DNA from: Ipomoea triloba
Taxonomy: Eukaryota; Streptophyta; Magnoliopsida; Solanales; Convolvulaceae
NCBI RefSeq assembly: GCF_003576645.1
Contig: NC_044925.1
Coordinates: 11,055,845 to 11,119,844 of the forward strand
Reading direction: 5' to 3'
DNA length: 64,000 nucleotides
Shown: one piece after another, positions 23,958-35,342 of the stretch
How the letters are laid out: the number at the start of each line of letters is the position of its first letter
Position numbering within the stretch: position 1 is the first letter of the stretch
Position numbers and translations under genes: made by a program
The notes under the pieces: model-generated
What the model saw: only the letters and a program-made list of their open reading frames with translations
Told to the model about the DNA's origin: nothing
Databases searched by the model: none

Positions 23958-24682
23958 TGGTCAAACCAACTCTTTCTTATTTGTTTATTTTCTTTAGTAT
24001 TTTTTACTTATTTTTTAAATTTGATTTTTTTTTGTGTTTAATAGTACTTTTAGTGTAGTTTCTAAATATATAAATTTTGTATATTAATACTAAACTTAAT
24101 ATTATAAATAATTGAATTCAAAATAACTTCAGTCAAGTCTTGTTAACCGAACTAGACACCTAAAATGGGATGGAAGGAGCATATCATTATTATTGAGATG
24201 TGAAAAGTGTCATTTTTCTAACCATAATTTAGTAAGCACATATTGCCTAGTTTCTGGATACATTCACCAATTCCTTTCAAGTAACAATCTTGAAATCCTC
24301 CCGGAAATTATGGAGGGGACATGAATGCCCTCTTATCTGGTTGGAGGGACATCCAATGGTTAAGAAAGCTGGATTTTAGGATAAGAATATGGAAGTTTCC
24401 TGGCAAAGAGCTAGAGATAGAGGCATATATAGACGTAGAGTTAACTTTAGTAAAGGATACGAGAAATTTTGGTCTCCCTAGGACTAACAATCACATGATG
24501 TGCTTAGAGAAGGGACACTAGGGTGAGTGGGTCTTCACCTTCTTGAAAATTTCTCCCATACTAGACTTTTCCAACTATTCAAACATGATGCAATTTTTTT
24601 TAGCAAATAAATATTAAATTTGGAAATTTATCTAAAATTGTATAATGAGGTCTGGGGTAGCATCTAGGATTGTCACTGATGA
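23958..24682. other. Spacer with no gene recognised
   Basis: AT-rich, with short open frames only (the longest at 24321-24521). They show no recognisable family or splice context. Confidence 0.4.
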
Positions 24683-25020
24683 CATTTCTGGAAATCAACA
24701 ATTTTCCGACCACCGACAAGTGGCGGAAATCGCCAAAATTCGGTCAGAAACCACTATTCCGACCACTGTTGGGGTCTGAAAAAACACTCGTCGGTATTTC
24801 CGACCATCCCACGCAGTGGTCGGAAATACTGTCCACAAAATAGTGGCGTCGAAAAAGTTCGTCGCGTGGAAAAGTTGGCTGTCCAGGCTTCCGACCACCT
24901 AGTTGTCGGAAATCCCGACAACTGGTGGTCGGAAAAGTTGAAGCAAAGAACATTGATTATTTCCGACCACTAACAACTTTTAGTGGTCGGAAATGTTCTC
25001 ATTATAAAAAATATATATTT

Positions 25021-25053
25021 CACTACAGAGAACCCCCTCGATTCTCTGTAGTG
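25021..25053. other. CACTA-tip palindrome
   Basis: CACTACAGAGAA, nine bases, then TTCTCTGTAGTG. The arms are perfect 12-bp inverted repeats (14 with flanking TT/AA) and look like the two tips of a CACTA element almost joined. It is followed by a (TA)n tract at 25060-25090. Confidence 0.7.
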
Positions 25054-25093
<40 letters not shown>

Positions 25094-25208
25094 ACATGTT
25101 AAAATATCTGTTGAAAAAACATAAAATATGCATTTCATATGCTTGATGAGATTTCATTCATCAATATACAATTGAATATGTAAAACAAGTCAAAATCTAA
25201 CATTCCTA

Positions 25209-25739
25209 TTAGTCTCTGAATTTTTGAATATACAAGTAGGAAGCAAATTTCTCAGAGTCATCAACCTTCCCACCTTTAGCTACCACACACCTGAATTATA
25301 GAAATGGAAAAACAAGTCAGACCCAACATTGTAAACATGCCACTTGCTGCAGATTAAAGACTTTAATCACAAGGTCAGCCTAGTCTTGGAAACCTAAATT
25401 GTTTTTAATTTATCAGGTTGCCAAATCATTTCTATTTTGAAAAAATCTCATCACCTAAACATGTCTAATTGTTGAAATGTTCATAGTTCTGTATTCCATG
25501 TTTATGCAAGTAGGATATGCATCCATAGTTCAAATGATATTGATGAAGCTAACAAAGGTGTATTCATATGGGAGGGAAAAGTATCCTAGGAACATATGCA
25601 AAGCAGTACAGAATAAAAGCAGTACACCAAAATAAAGCCATGGCATTTTACCTGTGAAACTCAACATACATGTGAAACAATGCCTAGTCTGGTTTGTTGT
25701 AGGGAATCGAAAATCAGATGGAGCAGTCTTCAGTTCAAT
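25209..25739 (-). pseudogene. Captured exons of cytochrome c oxidase subunit 6b (COX6B)
   Basis: Two exons of a nuclear gene for a small subunit of mitochondrial complex IV. Exon at 25652-25739: acceptor CTCCCAG, then codons for IELKTAPSDFRFPTTNQTRHCFT, a near-exact match (as I recall the family) to the plant COX6B N-terminal region, ending CACAG before donor GTAAAA. Exon at 25209-25290: acceptor TTCAG, then a frame giving CVVAKGG..EKFA, again the next COX6B segment. One base is missing just after CFT, so the frame breaks inside the first exon. The sequence diverges after EKFA, so the twin-CX9C C-terminal half is absent. Intact splice sites show capture of genomic DNA, not of a cDNA. Confidence 0.75.
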
Positions 25740-27580
25740 CTGGGAGAAAGATTAACCAAAAGACGTCAACCTACAAAAGGTCAATAGTTGAAAATATTAA
25801 GAAAATTTGGAGCAGCTTATTTTTTCCTAAGGCACAAATTCATAAATAACTGAATAAATGAAATGCCATGTTAAAAGTCTTCGAACCAGTTTGGATAAAC
25901 TTACGTAAGTCATAGATGAGCATACATGATTCTACTAGAAATAAACAGAGTACTAATCTTCACAGGGCCCAGTTCACTATGACACTATCTAAGCTGAAAG
26001 TATTTAGAAGGCAAAGATTTCAGATTCACTAATAATTTAACCAATTTCTTAAATTCATAGAAGTATGAAGAGTGGTAACAAAAGCATATGTAGAGTAGTT
26101 TATAAGGTAAAGCATTTCCACATTTCATAGATGGGTTATAAATAGAAAGTTATCCCCATTAAAAAAGGCAAGTGCTGCAATATAGCATAAATTATTTTTC
26201 CTTGAATGACAAAAGGCAACAAGCAATATATCAACAACACCCCTTATTAAATGGAGGATCATGTGATCAGTTTCAAATTCAACAAAAACACACAGTGAAA
26301 TCTAGGTCATCACAATCCTAGGTACTTAATGAGGAAAAAGAAAACCTTAGAAACTAAAGAATCACACAGTAGCACATAACAGAGGAAATAAGCTATTAAA
26401 ATCTAACCTTTCACTTCTTGCATACTGCCAGCATCATAGAGAGTAGCACATAACACTTGGTTGTAAGCCCAAATCACATTAACAAAGATATACTTTGACA
26501 ATTATTTTTTGTTTATTGGACATTTTTTTTTGCAACAATGACTAGTATATACATAATACACAATTACTCTAATTTAAGCATATAATTCAAGAGCAAAGAT
26601 TCAAACTACTTACTTGTTTTTACAAGAAAAGCATTGAAATACAGCCAGATAGAGCCAATTCCTTACCTTGTAACAATCATATCAATGCTGAAGAACTCAA
26701 AAGCCAAGCTTGGACTATTCTCTCTCCACACAAGGGTGCACAAATCTGAATTCATATCCAATAAAGATTTTAATGTTATATTACCTCTACTTAAAATACC
26801 TTGCTTGAAGTTTACCATAATACTAACAAGTGAAAATCAATAGGACATTTTAACCACAACTCTAATAAAATCACCCTAATAGGACATCTTCAAAATCAAT
26901 ATTTCATAGGTAAGTCTATTTACTTCTTTTCCAGCAACCATGTCTATTTACTTCTTTTCCAGCAACCATGTAGCACAATAAAGTTGCTGTATAAATATAC
27001 TTTAATTCACTTCAAAAACATTTTCATTTGAGTAACTAAAAGTGATATATTTTGTAGTTATCAGCATCCAGTTCATGAAACTTCTTTGCTCAATGGAAGG
27101 AAGACCAATGTTGGCATCATTGAGAAAGTGTTTTTCTCATTTGCCAATAGAACTTAAAGTGAAATATTAAAAACTAAACACATGATGGGCAAAAAATAAA
27201 GAGCCGTAGTGCACAATGATAAAATTTTCTATTTAGACTTCCTCCCTAGATTCTCTCAGCAATCAGACCCAACCAAAAGTTTTGCAGATGGAACAACAAG
27301 GGCATCAAACACGTTCTGATCACAACCTTTAAGCAACTAAAACCCAGTTTATCTACTGAAAATTCCAGTACAACCCAACAAACACCAAAGCACAAACAAT
27401 CCACGAAAGGGACTTTTTTACATCAAAACAGCACGATTTACATTTACAAACATGATGAGACCTAAAATCTCGAAAGGTACTTTGGTTTGACCCTACCAAG
27501 GGCTTCCACTCCTACCTTTGGCTAAATGCATCTTTCACCAGTTTGGGATTCGTCAAGAGATTAAAACTCTAAATTAGGTC
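25740..27580. other. Intron-like interior of the CACTA element
   Basis: AT-rich, no ORF of note on either strand. In minus orientation it would be the intron between the block at 27618-27908 and the COX6B exon. Whether it is transcribed cannot be told. Confidence 0.4.
26914..26968. repeat. 28-bp direct repeat, two copies
   Basis: GTCTATTTACTTCTTTTCC... occurs at 26914 and again at 26942. It is an adjacent exact duplication in a non-coding stretch. Confidence 0.85.
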
Positions 27581-27617
27581 AACGGATTAAAACAACCAAA
27601 AAAAAAACATTGCTTAC

Positions 27618-27908
27618 TGAAGTCGATGGTGCCGGTGGGTTATTGCCGTTGGAGTGCGACTGTCGATGGAGTGCGTCGGTGGGTCCTGCGTTGCTGCCGG
27701 TGCCGGAGGCGTGAAAGAGGAAGGCCGATTGGGAGATTGAAGGAGGAAGGCAAAATTTTGGGGCAAAATCTGAGAATGGGAGATTAGGGAGTGAAGGATG
27801 GGCGAAATTTTGGGGCAAAGTATGAGAATGGGAGATTGGGGAGTGAAGGAGGGAGAAGTGAAGAAGTGGAGGGACTGAATATTGGCGAAAATTTGGGCTA
27901 GGCGCCAA
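27618..27908 (-). other. GC-rich exon-like block with splice donor, upstream of the COX6B exons
   Basis: On the minus strand it is open for 97 codons but has no ATG, so it is more likely an untranslated leader than a coding exon. It ends ...ACTTCA followed by GTAAGC, a good donor. The frame at the donor is phase 0, the same phase as the COX6B exon start. Contains two copies of a unit around GAGAATGGGAGATT. It could be the first exon of a chimeric transcript driven from inside the CACTA element; this is inference. Confidence 0.35.
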
Positions 27909-27956
27909 TTTTAATAATTTGGGGTGAAAATTTGGCAGAATTTTTTTTTTTGTAAC

Positions 27957-28006
<50 letters not shown>
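27957..28006. repeat. (TAA)n microsatellite
   Basis: Trinucleotide tract, with further shorter (TAA)n tracts at 28128-28171. Confidence 0.95.
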
Positions 28007-28011
<5 letters not shown>

Positions 28012-28325
28012 CTTCAAAATAAAATTATTTTAAAATTTAGATATTTATAATTAAAATTAATTTATGATAATGAATTAATGACTATTATTATTATTACAAG
28101 TAAATTATATTAAACTTTACATCATCATAATAATAATAATAATAATAATAATAGTAATAATAATAATAATATTCTTATTGGCCATTTTACACGTAACCAG
28201 TTAATAGTAAACAACTAATTTACCAAACACATTTTTATAACTAGCTAATACGATAAGCTAATAGCTACTAGCTATACGACTAATTATCTATTAGCTATCA
28301 ACTAACATTCATTTGTCAAGAGAAT

Positions 28326-29934
28326 GAGTTTTTTCCCAAAATAGTCCCCTAACTATTGCTCATTCTCAATTTTACATTTCGACTTTCAATTGCACCAAAT
28401 GTGGTCCCTCGACTTTCAAAAACTCACCCAATTTGGTCCTCCGTTACATATTCCGTCAAATCAGTGTTAAAATGGAGGGCATTTTGGTCCATTTACCTAT
28501 TGTTAGCCTAATAAACATTGAGAAATAGTTGAGGGACCATTTTGAGAATAGTCAAGGGACCATTTTGGGAAAAACTATTTTATTTATTTCATTTTTGTTT
28601 ATTTTCATTTTTTAGACTCTATAAAATTAGAATTTCTATACATTTTTTTTCTTACAAATATAAATAGTTAAAATTGCGCAATCCAACCTCAAAATTTTTA
28701 ACTTTCTTTACTGACTTTTACCCTCTAAATATACAAACTATTCCTATGAAATTTTACAATAAGTTCCGTAAATTTCATAAATACTCATATACTTTTTTTT
28801 TTTTTTTTTTTATGTTCATAGACAATCAATCACCATGTATCACATTAAATATTACTTTTACCATTGAAAATAATATTTTTTTTCAAGCTTAGACACCCAA
28901 AGGGTGTAAAATGTAGGGAAAAAATATCGGACCGAAAGGTAAATTTTTCTAGTAAACTTCTCAGGTGAGCCGAAAAGTAAAATCTCGTCAATGTTTCCTG
29001 CAATATTTTCTGTATCTGATTTCAAAGTAATTATTAAATTTTATATTAATATACATTATTTAAGATATTGTATGACATCTTTTATATGTTTTCCTCTTCT
29101 TATTTTTTTTATTAATTATTAATTATTAAGGCAAGTATAATTTATTTAGTAATGTGGACACATTATTTTTAATAATTTTGATTTAATTAAATTATTATAC
29201 CTTAATTATAAAAATCCTACCTAATAATTTTAGTATATTACACGGGACACAATAATTATTATAAATAATGTTTAATAATTATCAATTTGTATTCAACAAT
29301 AAAATTTATAGTTAATTTTTAAGTTAATCATAAAATTTTTTGTGCTGTGGGCACATTATTTTTAATTATTTAAGTTTAATAATATTATATCTTATTTATA
29401 AAAAAATCCAAAGTAATATATTTAGTACTACGAATGTGACTAAGAATTATTTTAATCGGTGCCTAAAAAATGAGTATTTATGAAAGTTACAAAAATTATT
29501 GTAAATCTGCATAGGAATAGTTTGTATATTTAGATAGAGGGAAAAAGTCTTTAAAAAAGTTAAAAATTTTAGGATGGATTACGCGATTTTAACTATTTAT
29601 ATTTGTAAGAAAAAAAATGTATAGAAATTATAATTTTATAGAGTCTATAAAATGAAAATAAACAAAAATGAAATAAATAAAATAGTTTTTCCCAAAATGG
29701 TCCCTTGACTATTCTCAAAATGGTCCCTCAACTATTTCTCAATGTTTATTAGGCTAACAATAGGTAAATGGATCAAAATGCCCTCCATGTTAACACTGAT
29801 TTGACGGAATATGTAACGGAGGACCAAATTGGGTGGGTTTTTGAAAGTCGAGGGACCACATTTGGTGCAATTGAAAGTCGAAATGCAAAATTGAGAATGA
29901 GCAATAGTCGATGGACCATTTTGAGAAAAAACTC
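28326..29934. mobile_element. Mutator-like element with about 430-bp terminal inverted repeats
   Basis: Arms about 28326-28760 and 29505-29934 are inverted copies of each other with scattered differences. Tips are GAGTTTTTTCCCAAAATAG and, in reverse complement, GAGTTTTTTCTCAAAATGG. The target duplication TCAAGAGAAT occurs at 28316-28325 and 29935-29944; a 9-11 bp size fits Mutator-like elements. The arms contain repeated TGGTCCCT..GACTATT..CTCAA phrases. The central 740 bp is AT-rich and has no transposase. Confidence 0.8.
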
Positions 29935-29944
29935 TCAAGAGAAT

Positions 29945-30960
29945 CATGCACCATGTGAGAGCATGTAGACAAATCTAAACTATTGATCTAATATATTGTA
30001 AATTGTGGGTGATATAATATGAACTTTTGTTACGTTAGAATAAAGGTTGTAAGGAGTTGAAGTTAGAAAATGATTCTATGTATTTGTATATGATGTAATA
30101 AATACGGGGATGTATAATTATTCGTATGTAGGAAAATTAGTTCCTTTTACGGGTCTACTTGTTGGTTTAAGTCTGTAAGCCCGATTCACGTGACAATGGG
30201 TCAGGGGTTACTGAGCTAAAGGTTGGAGTATACGGTGAAACCCTTGTTGACACTCTGGTCGTGCACCCACGTCACACCTGATCCACGCTGAATCGTGGCC
30301 TTCGTTCGAGTAGTGTACTATTAATGGATTGTTTCGAAGCATCTTGGATCTCAATTTTTCCAAAGGTATGTTAAATTGGTTGTTTATATTAATGGATGGT
30401 TTGGATGTTATTATCTAAATTTATCTTCTAGTACTTATCGCGTGGGCTCAATGGTCTAGAGTGAGCAACGGGGTCGGGATCAGGCCTAAAGGTGTTTAAG
30501 TAGCAACTTACTAAGCTGAGAATGAGTCTAAGTTTCAGGTCGAGTCGGGTGAGTACCCTCGGGAGGTAAAAAACGGTCGGAAAACGATCCTCTCTATGCA
30601 TAGAGCTGGATCCGATTTGGGCTCAGTACGCATGAGTCGATGACCCCAAGGTATATTCCTATAATAATACATTACGTAGGATTATAAAACTCAATAAAGC
30701 TAGGACTCTCAATAGAACTAGGACTATAGAATCATAACAAGAATAAAGGTTTTTAAAGAGTTTACGTTAGAAAATGATTTCATATATCTGTATGAAAAGG
30801 GAGGCACGGTCTTATTTTTCATAACAAGAATGTTGGAATGGTTGTTACACTATGCTAATTTGGTTGTTTATATTGAACATCACAATATGTCAACATGTGA
30901 CTAGTAAACTCTTTGTGTCGTGATCGGTTGAAGAAATGCAAGGTTAAAATGGATCAAAAA
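29945..30960. other. Right interior of the CACTA element, no gene recognised
   Basis: No coding sequence. 30130-30660 is less AT-rich and contains phrases such as GGGTCAGGGGTTACTGAGC and GGGAGGTAAAAAACGG. These may be an older repeat I cannot name. Confidence 0.35.
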
Positions 30961-31315
30961 AAAAGGAAGAATTTTTCCGACAACCTTTACATGGTGGTCG
31001 ATGTTTCCGACCACTCTTGAACAGTGGTCGGAAAAAAAGATCACTTCAAACAATATAAACCGTCAAAAACATTTCCGACCACCTTTACTAAGTGGGGAAG
31101 TTAGAAATACACTCTAATTTTAAAAATTAAATTTGACGAAAACTTTCCGACCACTATGTCAAAAGTGGTCGGAATTTCCGACCACTTAGTAAAGGTAGTC
31201 GGAAATTCCGACCACTATAACACCTAACGGAAAAAAGAAACACAGTCACTTTTTGTGACCATTTTTTTGGTGGTCGGAAATGAGGTCGGAAAATAGATAA
31301 TTTCCAGCAGTGTGA

Positions 31316-31790
31316 GCTTAGATGCTGATCTTTGGTGGGGGTTGTCTTTGCAACAACTTGAAATTGTTTAGCCTCTTTTAATAGCATGTAGTCGATGTAG
31401 ATGAACTCAAAATTAATCAATATTTTTAAGCCAACGACAATAATTAATTCCATTCAACTACTTCACCTTTGGTGGGGGTTGTCTTTCCTCCCTCCATCCT
31501 GCCACACGAGACAGTCGGCACGCTCCGGTGGCCTCAAACGAAAAATGAAAAAAAAAAGAGGAGAAAGATGAAGAAATGAGAAAGAGGGAAAAGAAGAACA
31601 CATGGAGACTTACCGGTATCAGTATGAAGTAGGCAAAGGAAGAAGGGAAGGAAGAGAGAAGTTAGAGAGAGAGAGGGAGGTTGGGAAATGAGAGGGGAAG
31701 GGGAGTATTTATAGGCAAACAAAAAAAAATTCTATTTGCAGATTGACCGAGAAAAGCACAATTATACTTTCCCGAGACTTTGTATTCACA
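31316..31790. other. Spacer with purine-rich tract
   Basis: Contains a 20-bp direct repeat (CTTTGGTGGGGGTTGTCTTT) at about 31332 and 31468 and an A/G-rich tract at 31540-31700. No gene is recognised. Confidence 0.4.
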
Positions 31791-31799
31791 AAATCCCAA

Positions 31800-32162
31800 G
31801 AAAGTGGAGGACTGGATGATGGATAATACAATAGGCCTGAGCTACATGGACCGGCCCAAGAGAGCAATTGGATCAAGAAAGCCCAAGAAAGACCCTCAAC
31901 ACAAAGCTACAGAAGAGTTCGATAAGGATTGGACTTAACACTTGTAATATTAGCAAGATTAGGGCTTATTAGTTATAATGTAACATGACTCCCAATATAA
32001 GGCGGTCCAGGATTCTTATTCCTTGTAGGGCTCTAGGGCCAAAATATGTATAAATAGACCCTCCACACACGGAGAGAGGGACATGCAATTCTGAGCAATA
32101 CAATACCTATATTCTCTCGTTATATTTTCCTACATATTTCCTATATTCTCGCTATTCCAACA
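31800..32162 (+). mobile_element. Probable solo LTR
   Basis: Ends ...CGCTATTCCAACA. It carries TATAAATAG at about 32050 followed by ACACACGGAGAGAGGGAC and a T/C-rich 3' part, the usual make-up of a plant LTR promoter and leader. No primer site or coding sequence follows. The left boundary and target duplication were not found. Confidence 0.4.
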
Positions 32163-33251
32163 GGTGGTGTTGGCCTGCCTTTGACTACCCAAAAGTCATA
32201 AAACCAACACCTTGACTACTAGCTCCTTGAACTCATCACATTTGTCAATTGAACCTTTGAGTTGGTGGTTTTGCAATATTTCACTAGGTGGAATGGGTAC
32301 TAGTTTTTCATTTTCCAAAAGTCATCGTGCACTCTTATATTGTTAGGATTAGGATGCATACTTTGTTTTAGTTGAACAATTTTTGTCACATAGAATGGTC
32401 TCCTTGGAGGGGCGAGCAATGACAATGCACAACATTGATTTCTCTTGCACATGTTTGTCCTTCGTGGCACATGACTTGCATTGTTTGTTTGTTTGTTTTT
32501 TTTTTTTAATGTTTTGTTTTAGTTTTCATGAATTAGTTAGTCTAAGCAAGCATAGCAATATAAGTGGGAAACACATTGAGGTATATGTTCATGAATAAAT
32601 ATTTAACTCACGACATTAAGGAAGAGTTTCTTGGCGATACTATCATCCATTATCTACTTGTTGAATACTTCCCTACTAAACCTAACTCGAAACCCCAAAC
32701 AAACCTAAAATATTATTACAAAAATAATAATAAATTACATATTAGTTACTAAATATAATTCATAATTATTTTATATTAGCTTTCAAAACACTTCTGATCA
32801 GTTTATTAGTGTTTTTTGTTTCAATTTCATGCTATGTAAAAATATTAATATGCTAATAATAAAATCATTAAAAAGATAAATTTAATAAAAATAATTTTAC
32901 GCATACCCAATGGAATTAATTCTCAAATTTTACTTAAAAAGTTTGTAAAACGATACTTAGAAAGGTTTTGGAAAAGTCTTTGTCCTACTTCGAAAAATGT
33001 ATATATAGATTTGAACTCATATAAATAACCACTTGCTAAGAGGTGTTTATAAAAAAAAAAAAAAAAAACTTTCTAAGAGGTGTGGAATATGTTACATAGG
33101 CATCAACTTTATTTTCATTGTGTGAGTGTAATTTAATTAGACATCCTGTAAGTAGAGAAAAGTGAAAGAAACTATTAAAATTAACTTCAATCAATAATTC
33201 ATCTCAATTCGTTTGTATCCATAGAAATTCTCTGAAGGTAATTATTGATCC

Positions 33252-33344
33252 CTGACCTTAGCTCAGTTGGTAGAGCGGAGGACTATAGTTGGCCTAGTTT
33301 GTGCTGGGATCCTTAGGTCGCTGGTTCAAATCCGGCAGGTCGGA
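33252..33344 (+). tRNA. tRNA-Tyr with intron, anticodon loop altered (ATA for GTA)
   Basis: Folds as a tRNA: acceptor CTGACCT/AGGTCGG (one G-T pair), D-arm GCTCAGTTGGTAGAGC, anticodon stem GAGGA/TCCTT, and T-arm GCTGG TTCAAAT CCGGC. A 20-base intron (33289-33308) follows the base 3' of the anticodon, the standard place for plant tRNA-Tyr introns. The anticodon at 33285-33287 reads ATA, while the usual plant gene has GTA. Boxes A and B are intact, so it might be transcribed. The altered base and its decayed partner suggest a pseudogene or a variant gene. Confidence 0.75.
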
Positions 33345-33408
33345 TTTATTTTGTTTATTTAAGCTTGCTTTGTTTTACTTTGAAAAAGAGCTAAAAGGAG
33401 CAAAAACG

Positions 33409-33476
33409 CACTATGGGGATCTTACTCAGGTCTCCTCCGTGACAAGTGGGGATTCCCACCACTATACTACAACAAC
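33409..33476 (-). pseudogene. tRNA-Asp-like pseudogene
   Basis: The minus strand reads GTTGTTGTAGTATAGTGGT..., the 5' half of plant tRNA-Asp, and keeps a GTC anticodon in TTGTCACG. The T-loop (GAGTAAGATCC) and acceptor pairing are damaged. Convergent with the tRNA-Tyr sequence 65 bp away. Confidence 0.65.
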
Positions 33477-34891
33477 GTGTGCAACACATGCATGCAGTCA
33501 TATATAATGATTCAAAGCAGACTCAATCCAATGTGGTGCACCATGCTGCGTGTGGCCATATGATTTCAACTCAAGCTAACATGTCATAGTTTGATTCTTG
33601 TATATCGAACGATTTGGTAAAAAACCTGAACCAATCGAACTGAATATTGTTTGTTTTTAATGATGATGATGATGTAAATCCAAATTCCTAATCGCCGATG
33701 AACACTGCTCGTCTGCTTCGAAACTCTTGCCTTGCCTGCAAATATGCAATTGAACAAGCCTCACTTGCTACCCTCGCCTAAGTTTATATGCTTACATATG
33801 TATCTGAGCCTTTCCCCTAAGTTAAATTTAGGCGTTTGACATAATTAATGCGTGCATGAATAAAATTAGAACTCAATTTTTACTGTATGTCTGTGAAATG
33901 TGACTTTATTGTTGAGTCTGGTAATTGATGTATGAAGTCAATCTGTAGGGCCATTTTATGACACTTGAAGTAAAAATATTACATATGAGACTGGAACACT
34001 TTTGTTCATGGTTATGGTCATGTGCTATTCATTTGTGTGATTTCGTTTTCCCTTTAATTTTAGTTATTTCTGATTTTGCTGATTTATTTGGATATGTAAA
34101 AAAAAGTTTCCTAAACTATATAAATAAATGTTAGGAACATGTTGTTTTAAATTTTGATGATACCAAATGATAAACTTTTAGAGACCATTTATTTTATTTT
34201 TAGACTTAGGATTTTCTGGTCAACATTCAAACAAATCAAATGGTACCTCGAGTAGTTAAAATTTGATCGTCTAAATGTTAACTTAAGAAGTTAGTCTTAA
34301 CAAATGATTCGTAGAGTAACCCGAGTGGTTATCTCTTGAATAGCTCAAGAAGAATACCGAAGACAGAAGATTAGAAGAGTAGAAGACTTCAAGACCGAAA
34401 GGTGGAAGGACCTACCTTTCTAAATGTTAGAAGAATGAATAGTAAAGACAACAATTTGTAACCGAAAGGTTGCAGAGGTCGAAGAGATGGAAGGACCTAC
34501 CTTTCGACGAGTTAAAGGGACGAGTGGTAAGGTTAACCATTCGTATCCGAGAGATAGTGGGTTTAAGGCTCGAAGTGTTAACCTAGTTAACCATTTGAAA
34601 GGATTGCTCGAGACATTCTCTGAGCCTATAGTCTGAAACCTTAAACTGAGCGAATGTGTCCGAGGAATAAAAAAGTTTTAGTAACATATCCTAAGGAAGA
34701 GTTTTCCTTAAAAGCCTAGACAATTTGTGCAGAACAAAAAAGTAATGTTTAGCGTAAATTAAGTCCTTAACGGCTAGAAAATCTGGCGTGCTCACCTACT
34801 CTCAAGATTACTCGCAGGTCTTTACCCACTGGTCAAAAGTCGCTTGAATTTGGTCTGCCCTCCAACGGGCTTTTTTCATTCGCCTATAAAT

Positions 34892-35342
34892 CAATGTTGC
34901 AAAAGTCCCGACTAAGCGCCGATTAATCACCGCCTAGCGTATAACTTTAATCGGTGGTCTAGGTGGCTGGCCGCCTAGGCTGCCTAGGCTGCTTACGCAC
35001 TGACTGTCTAGGCCTCCTAAGCGCCAACTAGACCTCCTAGGCATCGACTAGGCCGCCTAGTTGGCTGTTTAGCTATTTCTCTTTTCTTTTTATTTTATTT
35101 TATTTTTTAAAGGGTTATTTTACTCAAAACAACATTGTTTGAGCGAAATAATCATAGATTGTTCAAACTCTAGACATTTGTTAGGTTAATATTTAATATT
35201 TTAGTATTAACTATTAAAGTATTATATAGTTTATAATTATTAGTCTTTAAAAAATTAAAAATACTTAAACAAATTTTTAATAAAAAATTATATACAGGCG
35301 CCCTAGGCGCTCCCCAAGCGCCTAGCTATTTTTTCAACCATG
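34892..35342. mobile_element. hAT MITE inserted at the LTR TATA box, target duplication CTATAAAT
   Basis: 451 bp flanked by CTATAAAT at 34884-34891 and 35343-35350. Tips CAATGTTGCAAAAGTC and, in reverse complement, CATGGTTGAAAAAATAG fit the hAT pattern. The subterminal regions are rich in GCGCCTAGGCGC-type palindromes. Related LTRs without the MITE have CGCCTATAAATAC at this point. No ORF. Confidence 0.8.

Larger units (their letters stand above)
24683..31312. mobile_element. 6.6-kb CACTA transposon with captured gene exons, target duplication TGA
   Basis: Left tip CATTTCTGGAAAT (mutated) and right tip in reverse complement CACTGCTGGAAAT, both followed by ATTTTCCGACC-type sequence. TGA lies on both sides (24680-24682, 31313-31315), the 3-bp duplication typical of CACTA. 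Dense subterminal repeats TTTCCGACCACT/AGTGGTCGGAAA occur in both orientations at 24690-25000 and 30970-31300. No transposase is recognisable. The interior contains COX6B exons on the minus strand, a splice-donor-bearing GC-rich block, microsatellites and a nested Mutator-like element. Confidence 0.75.
32676..33600. repeat. Segmental duplication, copy A (partner 43478-44440)
   Basis: Aligns in the same orientation with 43478-44440 over about 930 bp, with many substitutions and indels. Shared landmarks are CCAAACAAACCTAAAATATTA at the start, the tRNA-Tyr-like and tRNA-Asp-like sequences in the middle, and AACTAACATGTCATAGTTT near the end. Confidence 0.8.

Noticed and set aside
24674..24682. 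CACTG at 24674 as left tip of the CACTA element
   Set aside because: Using CATTT at 24683 aligns better with the right tip and gives matching TGA target duplications on both sides. CACTG does not.
29732..29972. Overlapping ORFs on both strands in the right arm of the Mutator-like element
   Set aside because: Lie in an inverted-repeat arm that also occurs at 28330-28570. No protein features.
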